A DNA stretch of 64,000 bases from assembly GCA_963769435.1 (NCBI GenBank), contig CAVYLN010000002.1, positions 744,001-808,000 on the forward strand, given 5' to 3'. This document shows positions 18,632-27,417 of this stretch, in pieces; position 1 is the stretch's first letter, and the number at the start of each line of letters is the position of its first letter. The notes below the pieces were generated by a model. It saw only the letters and a program-made list of their open reading frames with translations, did not search any database and was not told where the DNA came from. The stretch is from JADKAV01 sp963769435 (lineage in GTDB: Bacteria > Actinomycetota > Actinomycetes > S36-B12 > UBA10799). Both the position numbers and the translations under genes were made by a program.

Positions 18632-20458
18632 CTACTCAGTGGGAGTTCTCTTCGCGCCGGCCTTCTTCGCGCCGGCCTTCTTCGCGCCGGCCTTCTTCGC
18701 GGGAGCCTTCTTCGCGCCGGCCTTCTTCGCGGGAGCCTTCTTGACCGATCCTGCCGACACCCTGCGACGTTGGGGCCGTTGACGTTCCACCCGCACCGTG
18801 GTCCCGGGGCCTGCAGGCAAAGGCGCCCGCATGTAGGCGACCCCGTCGTGAACCTGCGTGGTCCACTCGAGTCCGGTGGTCTTGAACAGATGCAGCATCC
18901 CGTCGTTGTCCGCGAGGACACTTGCGACCACCTCGGTGAATCCCAGCCTGGCGGCCATATGGATCATCGACTGCAGCAGCTTCCGTCCGACCCCCTTTCG
19001 CTGGTAGGCGTCCTCGATGATCATGGCGACCTCGGCCGCGTGTTCTCCCGCCTCCGCGTCCGGGAAGACGTTCCCCAGTCCGATGATGGAGCCGTCCTCG
19101 CTCATCACGACCAGAGTCGCCCCTCGGTGGCCTCCCGACAGGCGGTACAAGCGCGTGCCGTGCCAATCCGCGATCGAGAAGTACCTCTGGTATCGACTCC
19201 GCTCGGAGCTCCGCTCGTGCATCGCGGCAACCGCGTCGGCGTCCTCGGGCCGCGCCAGACGGATCCAGACCGTGCCGTCCTTGACCTGCTCGACCCATCC
19301 CGCCGCTTCTTCGTTGCCAGCCAGGGACGCGATCGTCGACGACAGCCTCAGCAGCGCCGATGCCCTTGTACGTTCGGCCCTTGCGAAGGGCGCCCAACTT
19401 CGCTGCAGCACGACATGCCGATCGGGAGTCCACTGCAACCGCATCACGTCCGGGCTGTCATCCTCACCTTCGGTCGCATCCGCAACCTCCACGTTGTCGG
19501 CCTCGACCAACTGGCCCGCGGCGAACGGGGCCATTTCAGGACTGCTGACCAGTTGTGTGGCGCCGTCCAGGACTCGCGTCGGTAGGTCGATCGCATCGTC
19601 GACCGACCCCGGCCCGACGTGCGCTTGCCTGCCGACCGAATGGGCCGCGGCCAACATGACCTCGGCGCTCACGCTGTCCGGCGCGATGAGGGCGACGTCC
19701 ACCGTGCGGTATCCGTCGCCCGAGTCGACCACCTGCATGCCGACCGTGTAGGCGTGCAGAGAGCCGAGCGCACGAACAAGGCGTGCCACACCACCGGGCT
19801 GATCGGGGACGTTGACGCGCAACCGCCACGGCTCACCGGCCTCGAACGCCGGCGTCAGCAGCAGGTCCTGTGGAGCCATCGCGGTTCCCAGGCGGGCCAT
19901 CAGGGTCACCCACTGCAGCATGGACGGACGCGTGTCGAGCACGGGGTCGAGCATCGCGAGCCCGACCGACATGGCCATGGCGAGGTGCACGATGGCGGCG
20001 TCCGAGATCTCGCTGTCGAGCCCTCCGTTGGCCCGGATCTGGGCGACCAATGCCGCCGCATTCCGCCTGCGTCGCTCAAGCCTCGATCGCTCGATGTCCG
20101 CCAGTCGCTCGTCCAGATGGGCGCGGGTCAGAGCCTCGAGTTCGAGGATGTCCCAAGTGTCTCCGGGGCTGCCGAACGCCTCCTGCGCAGCAGCCAGGAT
20201 CACTGCGATGGGCGGCTTGCCCTCAGGGTCCTCGACCGCGGACGCCAACTTCTCCGCAACCGAGGAGGAGACGCGTCGAGCCATGACCGCCTCGAAGAGT
20301 TCGGCGCGACCGCCGGTGAGGCGCCGCACCGTTGACGAACTGACCTTCGCCTCCTTCGCGACCATGCCGATCCTGGTTCCACTGAAACCGTGCTCCGCGA
20401 ACAGGCGGGCGGCACACTCGACGATGCGTTCCCGGACTTCTTCATCAGACTTGACCAT
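18632..20458 (-). CDS. TetR-HTH / ACT / GNAT acetyltransferase fusion with Lys-Ala tail
   Basis: An unusual 608-residue fusion. Residues 1-50 are a TetR-type HTH (ARLFAEHGFSGTRIGMVAKEAKVSSSTVRR) and 50-195 a TetR-like helical region. Residues 211-280 are an ACT-like small-molecule domain (RLRVNVPDQPGGVARLVRAL). Residues 398-548 are a GNAT acetyltransferase with the acetyl-CoA loop QRKGVGRKLL. Residues 571-608 are a histone-H1-like KKAGA/KKAPA repeat. The ATG at 20458 has GGAG six bases upstream; an ATG two codons earlier is too close to it. ACT-GNAT enzymes in actinobacteria are amino-acid-controlled protein acetyltransferases; the added TetR and H1-like parts suggest DNA association, which is inference. 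Confidence 0.8.
   Translation of the reverse strand: MVKSDEEVRERIVECAARLFAEHGFSGTRIGMVAKEAKVSSSTVRRLTGGRAELFEAVMARRVSSSVAEKLASAVEDPEGKPPIAVILAAAQEAFGSPGDTWDILELEALTRAHLDERLADIERSRLERRRRNAAALVAQIRANGGLDSEISDAAIVHLAMAMSVGLAMLDPVLDTRPSMLQWVTLMARLGTAMAPQDLLLTPAFEAGEPWRLRVNVPDQPGGVARLVRALGSLHAYTVGMQVVDSGDGYRTVDVALIAPDSVSAEVMLAAAHSVGRQAHVGPGSVDDAIDLPTRVLDGATQLVSSPEMAPFAAGQLVEADNVEVADATEGEDDSPDVMRLQWTPDRHVVLQRSWAPFARAERTRASALLRLSSTIASLAGNEEAAGWVEQVKDGTVWIRLARPEDADAVAAMHERSSERSRYQRYFSIADWHGTRLYRLSGGHRGATLVVMSEDGSIIGLGNVFPDAEAGEHAAEVAMIIEDAYQRKGVGRKLLQSMIHMAARLGFTEVVASVLADNDGMLHLFKTTGLEWTTQVHDGVAYMRAPLPAGPGTTVRVERQRPQRRRVSAGSVKKAPAKKAGAKKAPAKKAGAKKAGAKKAGAKRTPTE
18651..18740 (-). repeat. Six tandem 15-bp units encoding the Lys-Ala tail
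   Basis: Six consecutive 15-bp units at the 3' end of the fusion gene: four are ttcgcgccggccttc and two are ttcgcgggagccttc (plus strand). They encode alternating KKAGA and KKAPA blocks. Such tails bind DNA in H1-like and HupB/Hlp-type proteins. Near-identical units may vary in number between strains and may be miscounted in assemblies. Confidence 0.9.
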
Positions 20459-20615
20459 GGGCATCTCCGATGGGCGGTGGACAGCGCGTGACATGGAGCC
20501 CCGGTGAACGCTGCTATTCATACGATCCCCGCACGGCAGGACTGAGTCAATCGCACACGAGGGCGGTGCGTGTGATGTTCAACTCACGGCTCGTCGCGGC
20601 GCAGCGCGACAGACG

Positions 20616-22031
20616 TCACGGCACTCCGAGAACGGCGCGGAACGCCGGGTTGGGATCGGCATCCGGCAGCACTGCCAGAACCTCGTCCATGACCTCCGCC
20701 GCCGGCCGTCCAGTGACCTCCCTGCCATAGAGCGCCGCGATGAATGGCGTCCGGGAGTGCGCATGAACGCAATGCAGGTAGACGGCCCGTCCGGCATCGC
20801 GAAGGTCTGCGATCATGCCCACCGCCTGCTGGGCGACGAAACCCAGGTTCCGGTTCTCCTCGGGGTCAGCGCTGTCGATCAACCAAACCTGAATGTGGTC
20901 TGCACGGTCGATGCCCTCCGGCAACTCTTCACCACCCAGCCGACACAACGACACCACGGCATCGATCTCAGAGGGCAGATCGCGTAGCCCGAACACATCG
21001 CCGAGCCACAGACCTGAGTCGTGCGGATGCCGCACTGGATCCAGTGGCGAGAGTGCGTAGTCGTAGAAGCGATCGGGCCAGGGGCGACCGTCAAGTGCCG
21101 CAAGGGACCAACGCACCAGGTCCTGTCCGGTGATTCCGGGCCAGCCTTGGAGACCTCGCCGCCACGACAGAGGAATTGCCGACACACCCCAGCGGGCACC
21201 CGCCAAACCACCCGCGATCGCGGCCACGGTGTCGGTGTCGCCACCAGCTGCGACGGCCACCCGCAAGGCCTCCTCGAAGTCCTCCGGGCCACCCCGCTCG
21301 GTTGCGTGGATCGCGGCACACGCCGCCTGGAACGCCCGGACGACCCATCCGTTGTGAGCGGCGAAATCCTTCGGGTCACCGTCGATCGCGTTGTCGATGA
21401 GATCGGACCAGGTCTGCCGGCGCTCTTTCGGCAGCCAACGAAGACCCTCGGTCATTCGAAGTCCCCCATGCACGATCGCGAAACGCTGCGCGTGGTTCCA
21501 CAACACACAGGCGTCGCCGGCGGCCGGATCCCCGTGGGTCATGTCACTGTACGTGCGGGCCGCACGACTCAGCCCGGCAGGATCGTCGAGGTACCCGAGC
21601 ACGATCGGCGTGGTTCGCATGAGCGATCCATTCCCGGCGGCCCGCCCACCGATCTCGTACATGCCGGTGGCAGCCCTGGTGAGATCTGCGGCGAGGACGG
21701 GCCGCTCCGCCCTCTGCAGAACAGCCCGCACCGTGGCCCCCACGTCTGGAGCGGACTTCGACCATTCCACCCATGCCGAGGCGATCTCGTTGCGGACCTT
21801 CTCGGCGAGCAGGTCCTCCCCTTCGGACAAGGCCCTCAGAATCGGCACGGCCATGGACGTGTCGTCCGTCCACTCGCCTGGCGCGAACGGCCCCAGTCCG
21901 CCACCGATCATCGCCACCTGATCACGGGTGACCGGAGGACCGAACTCGTACCCGGCCCCGAGCGCGTCCCCCACGGCCAGGCCGACCATGGCACCCACTG
22001 CCCGATCGCGCTGCGCTGCGGTCAGCCCCAT
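20616..22031 (-). CDS. ADP-ribosylglycohydrolase fused to Cys-phosphatase-like domain
   Basis: A 471-residue two-domain protein. Residues 1-300 are a DraG-type ADP-ribosylglycohydrolase: GLAVGDALGA, the Mg-binding WTDDTSMA at 54-61, and AGGDTDTVAAIAGGLAGA later. The C-terminal about 130 residues resemble a dual-specificity phosphatase with HCVHAHSRTP (Cys 421, a C-X5-R loop). The first module removes ADP-ribose from proteins or nucleic acids; the second may remove phosphate or act on a nucleotide product. The start at 22031 has GAGGGGG five bases upstream; a longer reading to 22103 lacks one. Confidence 0.85.
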   Translation of the reverse strand: MGLTAAQRDRAVGAMVGLAVGDALGAGYEFGPPVTRDQVAMIGGGLGPFAPGEWTDDTSMAVPILRALSEGEDLLAEKVRNEIASAWVEWSKSAPDVGATVRAVLQRAERPVLAADLTRAATGMYEIGGRAAGNGSLMRTTPIVLGYLDDPAGLSRAARTYSDMTHGDPAAGDACVLWNHAQRFAIVHGGLRMTEGLRWLPKERRQTWSDLIDNAIDGDPKDFAAHNGWVVRAFQAACAAIHATERGGPEDFEEALRVAVAAGGDTDTVAAIAGGLAGARWGVSAIPLSWRRGLQGWPGITGQDLVRWSLAALDGRPWPDRFYDYALSPLDPVRHPHDSGLWLGDVFGLRDLPSEIDAVVSLCRLGGEELPEGIDRADHIQVWLIDSADPEENRNLGFVAQQAVGMIADLRDAGRAVYLHCVHAHSRTPFIAALYGREVTGRPAAEVMDEVLAVLPDADPNPAFRAVLGVP

Positions 22032-22297
22032 GCCGACCCCCTCGCGGAACCTGCCCGCAGAAGCACCCCCACGGCGCCGACGGGCGCCCGCATCCGTTTC
22101 CACGGTGCACTAGAAATGTCCATGTTCTATCCCCCGTTTCCTTGCGAGAAACACCTTGACATACGGGTACGACAAACCGCTGCCCTTGGGACAGCGCGAA
22201 GCTGAGCGACCGCCGAATCACCCGACAGGGCGACTCAAGAAGCAGTTCCGGCGTTCCGAGTTCTCTGTAGAGGGCAAGAATGGTGACGGGAGTGACG

Positions 22298-22588
22298 ATG
22301 AGCACAGTTGAAGTGGATCGCCTCCAATTGCGTGTCGAAGGCGAATCGGCGCTGATCGACGCGATCTGTGGCGCTGTGAGCGACAAGGCGCTGTGCCCGG
22401 ACGACATCCTGGATCAACTCCGGCTCGATCGACCCGGTCTCACGCTGGAGCGGCTGCTCATCACGCTGTATGAGAACTCCGCCCTCTTCAACAGGACACG
22501 CGGGCGATGGCACCTCAAAGGTGCCGGACCGAGTACCCGGCGTTGGCCGGCATGGTCCGGCGAGATGTCCGGCTTCAGCGGCCCGTGA
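22298..22588 (+). CDS. Small winged-helix-like protein
   Basis: A short protein of unknown function. Residues 25-75 (DDILDQLRLDRPGLTLERLLITLYENSALF) have the helix pattern of a winged-helix domain, ending in RTRGRWHLKG. The ATG at 22298 has GGAG five bases upstream; an ATG at 22280 is possible. Its C-terminus after about codon 75 loses the coding character seen before it, and a Cys-rich frame picks up, so the real protein may extend to 22915 through a frame change (see next entry). Confidence 0.5.
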   Translation: MSTVEVDRLQLRVEGESALIDAICGAVSDKALCPDDILDQLRLDRPGLTLERLLITLYENSALFNRTRGRWHLKGAGPSTRRWPAWSGEMSGFSGP

Positions 22589-22915
22589 CGGCCCAGCCGT
22601 GCTGCCCCGACTGCAGCCCGCAGTGCCAGATGTCGGGCTTGGCCGTCGGCCAGTACGGCGAATTCGGCACCGGGTATCGAGGAGCACCCCACGACTCGGG
22701 GTTCGACACCCAGGCGGCGGTCTTCTGGGGTGACGAGTGCTGTCCGGACTGTCCGTGGTGCCCCATCTGCCAGGGAACCTGAAACAGCCGTCCATCGGGA
22801 TACACCGGAGTTCGGTCCGCAACTGCTCGAGCGGTTCGGGGGTACGGCACGCTTCGACCCCACGGTCGAGGAGGTCCCTGAGGAGATCGACATCGCTCCC
22901 GGCCTGTACCTGTGA
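22560..22915 (+). other. Possible frame-shifted Cys-rich continuation of the preceding gene
   Basis: Frame analysis shows a Cys-rich stretch (CCPDCSPQCQMSG, then ECCPDCPWCPICQ) in one frame up to about 22780. It is followed by a plausible C-terminus in the frame of the previous gene (PETAVHRDTPEFGPQLLERFG to GLYL, stop at 22915). Dropping one base near 22774 joins these two parts; joining to the winged-helix part also needs a shift near 22520. Actinobacterial proteins with a CPWCPICQ-type motif followed by RPE and a helical end look similar. I am not sure this is one gene. Confidence 0.3.
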
Positions 22916-22930
22916 CCCACGCGCGCCGGC

Positions 22931-23402
22931 TCACACCTTGTCCCAGTCGGGATCGGTGTGCAGTTCAACATTGATCCACGTCAGGCGCCCGGGTTCATGA
23001 AGGGAATCCATCAGTTCGCGGCGGATGACATCGGCCTGGCCGACCGCCCGATCATCAGCGATCAGGTAGTCGAGCTCCAGGTACAGTTTGGGGCCCAACT
23101 TGCCCATGCGGACCGTCGGTGCGGGCAGCCTGTGGCCCGACTCACACGGTGTACCCTCGAGCACCGGGTCGCGCACTCGGCGGACTCTTCGAGCAGCTCG
23201 GTGTACATGGACCTGATCATGCGCAGCGGCGTCGGGAGGATCGCCGCAGTGGCACACAGCACGAGGACGGGATCTGCGTATCGGCCGATGTTCGCCAGTG
23301 ACGTCTCCTGCAGAGCAAGAGCCACGCCGAAACCGATCATCATGCCCGCGCTGAGTACCCAAGCCGCTGCCCACTGCGCCGCCTCGGCCAGTGCGGCGGG
23401 CC
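22931..23402 (-). pseudogene. Remnant of a cation diffusion facilitator (C-terminal half)
   Basis: The minus strand encodes the last part of a CDF metal exporter in two frames. The first frame holds a transmembrane segment and connector (AAAWVLSAGMMIGFG, RYADPVLVLCATA, ILPTPLRMIRSMYTELLE). The second holds the cytoplasmic domain (VRMGKLGPKLYLELDYL to LNVELHTDPDWD-like end). The frame changes near 23190 by minus one or plus two, unlike the plus-one events elsewhere. The N-terminal helices are missing, because the upstream nuclease gene stop is at 23403. This looks like a true truncated remnant. Confidence 0.7.
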
Positions 23403-24160
23403 TCAGCAGGTGTCGAGGATCCGGGTCATCGCGTCCTTCTCCGCGGGCGTGAGCCACAGTCCGTAGCGTTGCTTGGTCAGAATCTGGATCGACACGTAGG
23501 TACAGCGAAAGGACTTCTTGGGCGGTAGCCAGGTCGCGGCGTCACCGTCGCCCTTCTGCATGTTGAGGTCGCCTCGAACCGCCAGCAGGTTCCGGCGGTC
23601 GTTGGCGAATCGCTCCCGCTCGGCATCGGGCCAGTACTTGGCGCCGGTCTGCCAGGCGTTGGAGAGCGACACCACGTGATCGATCTGCACCTCCAGGCTC
23701 GACACAGGGCCGCGCGTGAACGCGACACGCTGCCCGCTGTAGGGATCGTCCAGCACACCGGACAGAACGACGCAGTCCTGCACCACCTTGTCGGTGAGAT
23801 CACGCCGCAAGATGTCGTTGCGCGTGTCGCACCCGTTGTCGTTCACGTCGGACCACGGCGTTCCGAACGCTGCGCGATCGTAGTCGGTGAGAGGTGCACG
23901 TCCCTTGACCGGAATGTCCTCCAGCGCTGTCCTGGCGACCTCGATCGTGGCGGAGGCAGTCGTCCTCGGCGGCTTCGGGGATCTCACCCGGCTCGCGCGC
24001 CGGGGCTTCGGTCCGGGTTGGGGCAGTCGGCGAGGCCGGACGCACGGTCGGCGCGGGTTCCGTCGTCGAGTCTCACCGGTAAGAACACCCACCCAAGGAT
24101 CACCAGCAAACCAATGGCCAGCAGACCACCGGCACATCCCGCGGGAGCGCCGTGGGCCAT
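23403..24160 (-). CDS. Membrane-anchored DUF1524 HNH nuclease (two apparent frameshifts)
   Basis: Secreted or membrane-anchored nuclease of the GmrSD C-terminal/DUF1524 type. From ATG 24160 (GGAGG upstream) the first frame gives an anchor (GGLLAIGLLVILGWVFLPV). A Pro-rich linker follows, and the nuclease domain is in another frame: KGRAPLTDYDRAAFG, NGCDTRNDILRRDL, VQIDHVVSLSNAW (HNH His), ANDRRNLLAV, KGDGDAATWLPP. Removing one base near 24020 and one near 23964 gives a continuous 251-residue protein. It stands downstream of the OmpA-lipoprotein operon with a 101-bp gap. It may act on extracellular DNA, which is inference. Confidence 0.75.
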
Positions 24161-24261
24161 CGGCCCTCCTCCCGGCCGGAGCTCGGTGCTCGACCTCGGG
24201 CCACGAGCGCAGGTATGGACGGTCTCGAACACGACCGAACCTAGCAGCGGGCAGGGCCGGG

Positions 24262-24591
24262 TCATGGACCTTCTCCCCCGGCTCCCGCAGAGCCGCCGAT
24301 GGCCACGCGTTGCACCTGAGCGGTGATGCCCGCAACTGCTTGGACCGGGATGTGCACAACCGTCTCCAACAGGTCGAGCGCCTTCTGCAGGCTCGCTTGC
24401 CGTTCCGGCGCGGTGGCGGTCGGATCCAACGCGCGGTCCAGCAGCACCTTGGCCCGCCGGATGGCCTTCTGGTCCGCCGGCGCAAGCGTTGACCACTTCT
24501 TCTTGCGTGCGTAGTTCACCGCAGCCTGCCACCGGATCTCCAGACCATCCACCGCTCGTTCATACTCCAGGTCCGGCGCCGCGTGATGCAT
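24262..24591 (-). CDS. Small helical protein of unknown function
   Basis: A 109-residue predicted soluble helical protein (ALDPTATAPERQASLQKALDLLETV). No domain recognised. It overlaps the end of the upstream membrane-protein gene by 32 bp if the ATG at 24591 is used, so a later start is possible. Last member of the eight-gene minus-strand operon. Confidence 0.45.
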   Translation of the reverse strand: MHHAAPDLEYERAVDGLEIRWQAAVNYARKKKWSTLAPADQKAIRRAKVLLDRALDPTATAPERQASLQKALDLLETVVHIPVQAVAGITAQVQRVAIGGSAGAGGEGP

Positions 24592-25042
24592 CCTCGCACG
24601 TCACCAGGTACGCCACGAAGGCATGGGTGTCCTCACAGGACTCATCAGCGAGCAGTGGCATCGAGATGATCTGCGAGATGTCACTGAGGAACGCTCCGTA
24701 CTGTTCCTTGACAGTCTCGTGCCGCAGTCGCAGGCGCTCGCGGGCACCGGGAGCGGCAAGTCGCTGTACGCGGACGTTGGGCACTTGATCGGATCGGATG
24801 CGCTTCAAGCCAGGGTTGAGGAAGTCAGGCTCGATGAAGCTCATGGCCATCGGCCAAAGGAGCATACCGAGGGTCCACGCCATGACCGCCAGCCCCGGCC
24901 AGGAAGGCCCACGCCGGTAGTAGTCGTCGGCCTCGCCGACCATCACCAGCCCGTAGGCGGCCGCGCCGAGCAGCAGCACCCAGCCGTAGTACGCCCCCAA
25001 CCTGGGCCGGGCCCTCTGGATCGCATCGTGTTCGGAGATCAC
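24560..25042 (-). CDS. Two-helix membrane protein of unknown function
   Basis: A 160-residue protein. Two hydrophobic segments near residues 18-37 (YYGWVLLLGAAAYGLVMV) and 48-68 (LAVMAWTLGMLLWPMAMSF) are followed by a cytoplasmic C-terminus with three acidic or Cys-containing motifs (LADESCEDTHAFVAYLVTCED). The GTG start at 25042 overlaps the upstream stop as GTGA. No family recognised. Confidence 0.6.
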   Translation of the reverse strand: MISEHDAIQRARPRLGAYYGWVLLLGAAAYGLVMVGEADDYYRRGPSWPGLAVMAWTLGMLLWPMAMSFIEPDFLNPGLKRIRSDQVPNVRVQRLAAPGARERLRLRHETVKEQYGAFLSDISQIISMPLLADESCEDTHAFVAYLVTCEDASRGAGPGV

Positions 25043-25776
25043 GGGAACCACTCCTGGGGGGTATCGAGAAAGGGAACCAGTTCCGACATCTGGCCGCGCT
25101 CGTCGGGGCACATCACCGTCAAGGTCTCGATACCACCGCCGGCGTCTATCGTGCAGCCGCGCACAGGCTCGCCGTACCCGCGTATCGCCGACGACGATGC
25201 TGGCACCAGGACGGTGACGTCCTCGAACTTCTGGTTCACCCGCGGGTCGTCGGGCAGATCCTCCTCGACGGACACCTCGTACTTGTCCCAGATCGCTTCG
25301 GGCAGCCCGCCGGCGGGGAACCCGAAGTGCGGACCACCCCACATGATGGAACCCAGCGCGACACTCAGCAGCAGCGCGGCGAAGGTCGCTGTGAGCGGAG
25401 ATGCCTTGAGCGCAGCCGCCACGTACGGAGGCTTGACCCAAACGTAATGGCGTACGGGTTCATCGTCGTACGGCCTGCGTACGTGCTCGGGGATCTCCAC
25501 GGCGTAGACACCGCGTTGCGCGTCCCAGGTTCCCCACTCTGCGATCTGGCCGCGGGTCTTCGACTGCTCTGCCCGGTATTCGACGTCTCCGATGAGCACG
25601 CCGGTGGTTCGGGAACTCTGAGTACGGGGGCCTTCGAGACGCCGCACGCGCCGGTCGTTCACACGGTCGGCGACAGCCGTGCCCAGATACGTAGCCCCTG
25701 TGACGAGGTAGAGGCGGATCCCCGGCGCCAGAGTTGCGAGGAACCCGAACGTGTACGCCTCATCGAGCCACGTCAT
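25039..25776 (-). CDS. Membrane protein of unknown function
   Basis: A 245-residue protein with an N-terminal hydrophobic stretch (FLATLAPGIRLYLVTGATYLG), a central soluble part (GDVEYRAEQSKTRGQIAEWG), a second helix (TATFAALLLSVALGSIMW) and an external-type C-terminal domain with two Cys (RGCTIDAGGG, VMCPDERGQ). The start overlaps the end of the OmpA-lipoprotein gene by 17 bp and the stop overlaps the next gene as GTGA. No family recognised. Confidence 0.6.
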   Translation of the reverse strand: MTWLDEAYTFGFLATLAPGIRLYLVTGATYLGTAVADRVNDRRVRRLEGPRTQSSRTTGVLIGDVEYRAEQSKTRGQIAEWGTWDAQRGVYAVEIPEHVRRPYDDEPVRHYVWVKPPYVAAALKASPLTATFAALLLSVALGSIMWGGPHFGFPAGGLPEAIWDKYEVSVEEDLPDDPRVNQKFEDVTVLVPASSSAIRGYGEPVRGCTIDAGGGIETLTVMCPDERGQMSELVPFLDTPQEWFP

Positions 25777-27076
25777 CGCGCGCCTCCTTCGCCCGACGCA
25801 ATGCCACCTTGCGGTATCGGCGCTCGGCCAGTGCCTCTTCCTTGGCGTCCATCAGCGCCTCCCAACCGGACACCGCCAGGATGAGTGCGCCGACGAAGAA
25901 GGGCGTGAACAGGATCATCTCGACGACGCTCATGTTCGGTCCACCGAGAACCGTGCGGTTGCGTGCCGCCTTGGCGGGGATCAGACGACCCTGCGCATCG
26001 AGGTCCTGGATGTGCTCGGGGTGGTCCGTTCCGACCCCGCGGGTCCTGATGTGCTCGGCCGGCACCCCGAGTTCGACCAGCACAGCCTTCACCGTCTGTG
26101 CCCGCTGTAGCGACAGTGCGCGCCTGCCGGACGGCGTCCCATCGGTGGCAGTGGTCCCCGTGAGGAGGACGGACTCACCGGACTCCTGCAGGTACCGAGC
26201 CACGTCCGCCAATTGAGCCTTGGCGAACTCCGCGTCGCGCAACTGGGCGCTGTCGGAGACGAACGCCACGGACTCGCCGTCGAGCACCACCGATTCCGCC
26301 GGCATCAGCGCCGTAACCTCGGGGACCCGCACGACGGCGACTGCGGGGGCACCCACCGGCGGCGGTCCCGTGACCGGCCGCTCGTCGACCCCCACGCACG
26401 AGGCGCCCGCCGCCTCGACGATCGCCACCCACTGTTCGGCGAGTTGCCGCCGCGACGCCGTGTCCAGCGGCTCCTGCGGGGCACTGGTGTCCCCGATCCC
26501 CACCAGGAAGACACGGATGCCGGACAGGTCGGGCAACTGCCCGGCCTCGGCGAGGCCGGACACCAGATCCTTCGGCTCCGCGCGCAACATGCCCCTCCGG
26601 GTGAAGTCGAGGACCCCCTCGGTCTGCAGGCCCGAGTCCGCCATCACGACCGTGCCCTCGGTGCTCGACCCGTGGATCTGCCGCGCGGCCAGATCGAGCG
26701 CCCGCAGTGGGTCCGCTCCCGGCGCTGTGGCACGCACTCCTTCGATGCCTGTGCGCAACCGGTCGGCGGCCATCCCGATCTCCCTCTCCGCGGCGACGGG
26801 GTTCTGCGCCGTAGCGGTGAAGTCCACGCCGCCCAGCACGCCCGGATCGGCGCCGGAGTCGACGACGGAGACTTCCTCCCCCGCGCGGGCGACAGGCTCC
26901 AAGTACCTGCCGAGCGCCGCCACCGACGGGGCCGGCATGTTCGACCTGCCGCCGGCCACGACCGCCATCGGACCGATGACGTCACATCCGCCCGGCAACG
27001 ATGGTGCGGAGACTTCCTGCGTGCTGCCGCAACCGACGAGCATGATGCAGGCGGCCACGATCGATGCCCACCTCAC
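25760..27076 (-). CDS. Lipoprotein with VWA-like and OmpA domains
   Basis: A 438-residue secreted lipoprotein. A signal with lipobox LVGC (Cys 16) leads into a region resembling a degenerate VWA fold (residues 30-230) without a clear MIDAS motif. Residues 265-375 are an OmpA-like peptidoglycan-binding domain (ESVLLTGTTATDGTPSGRRALSLQRAQTVKAVLVELGV, then NRTV). A hydrophobic segment near 385-410 and a charged tail follow. The GTG start overlaps the previous stop as GTGA. A Gram-positive-type lipoprotein with an OmpA domain plus a C-terminal helix could bridge membrane and cell wall. It is the largest product of the operon. Confidence 0.75.
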   Translation of the reverse strand: MRWASIVAACIMLVGCGSTQEVSAPSLPGGCDVIGPMAVVAGGRSNMPAPSVAALGRYLEPVARAGEEVSVVDSGADPGVLGGVDFTATAQNPVAAEREIGMAADRLRTGIEGVRATAPGADPLRALDLAARQIHGSSTEGTVVMADSGLQTEGVLDFTRRGMLRAEPKDLVSGLAEAGQLPDLSGIRVFLVGIGDTSAPQEPLDTASRRQLAEQWVAIVEAAGASCVGVDERPVTGPPPVGAPAVAVVRVPEVTALMPAESVVLDGESVAFVSDSAQLRDAEFAKAQLADVARYLQESGESVLLTGTTATDGTPSGRRALSLQRAQTVKAVLVELGVPAEHIRTRGVGTDHPEHIQDLDAQGRLIPAKAARNRTVLGGPNMSVVEMILFTPFFVGALILAVSGWEALMDAKEEALAERRYRKVALRRAKEARDDVAR

Positions 27077-27417
27077 AATGCACCTCGCAGGTGCTGCTGC
27101 GCCGCGCGGAGTTCACTGCGAAGCTCCGCCAGGACCGCATCGTCCGCGCCGGACTCCTCATCGATGAGTTCTATCTGGGCTGAGAGCTGTTCGTGTTCAC
27201 ACGACCACGTCGTGACCTGGGACCCCGCGGCGGCCTCGATCTCCGCCGCCTCCCGTGACCGCCACGATTCGATCAACGCATCGAAGACATCGGCGTTGGC
27301 CTCGTCGAGCGCACCGGCGGCGAGCATGCGCTCCACCTCGTACTCGAGGCCGCGGCGCCGCCGCACGGCGAACGTGGAGGGCCTGATGGGCGCTGTGACC
27401 CGTTTCGACCTCTTCAT
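27073..27417 (-). CDS. Small helical protein of unknown function
   Basis: A 114-residue charged, helix-rich protein (YEVERMLAAGALDEANADVFDALIESW, then SELRAAQQHLRGAL) likely to form a coiled coil. The basic N-terminus (MKRSKRVTAPIRPS) resembles a membrane or nucleic-acid contact. ATG at 27417 overlaps the previous stop. Part of the eight-gene operon. Confidence 0.55.
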   Translation of the reverse strand: MKRSKRVTAPIRPSTFAVRRRRGLEYEVERMLAAGALDEANADVFDALIESWRSREAAEIEAAAGSQVTTWSCEHEQLSAQIELIDEESGADDAVLAELRSELRAAQQHLRGAL

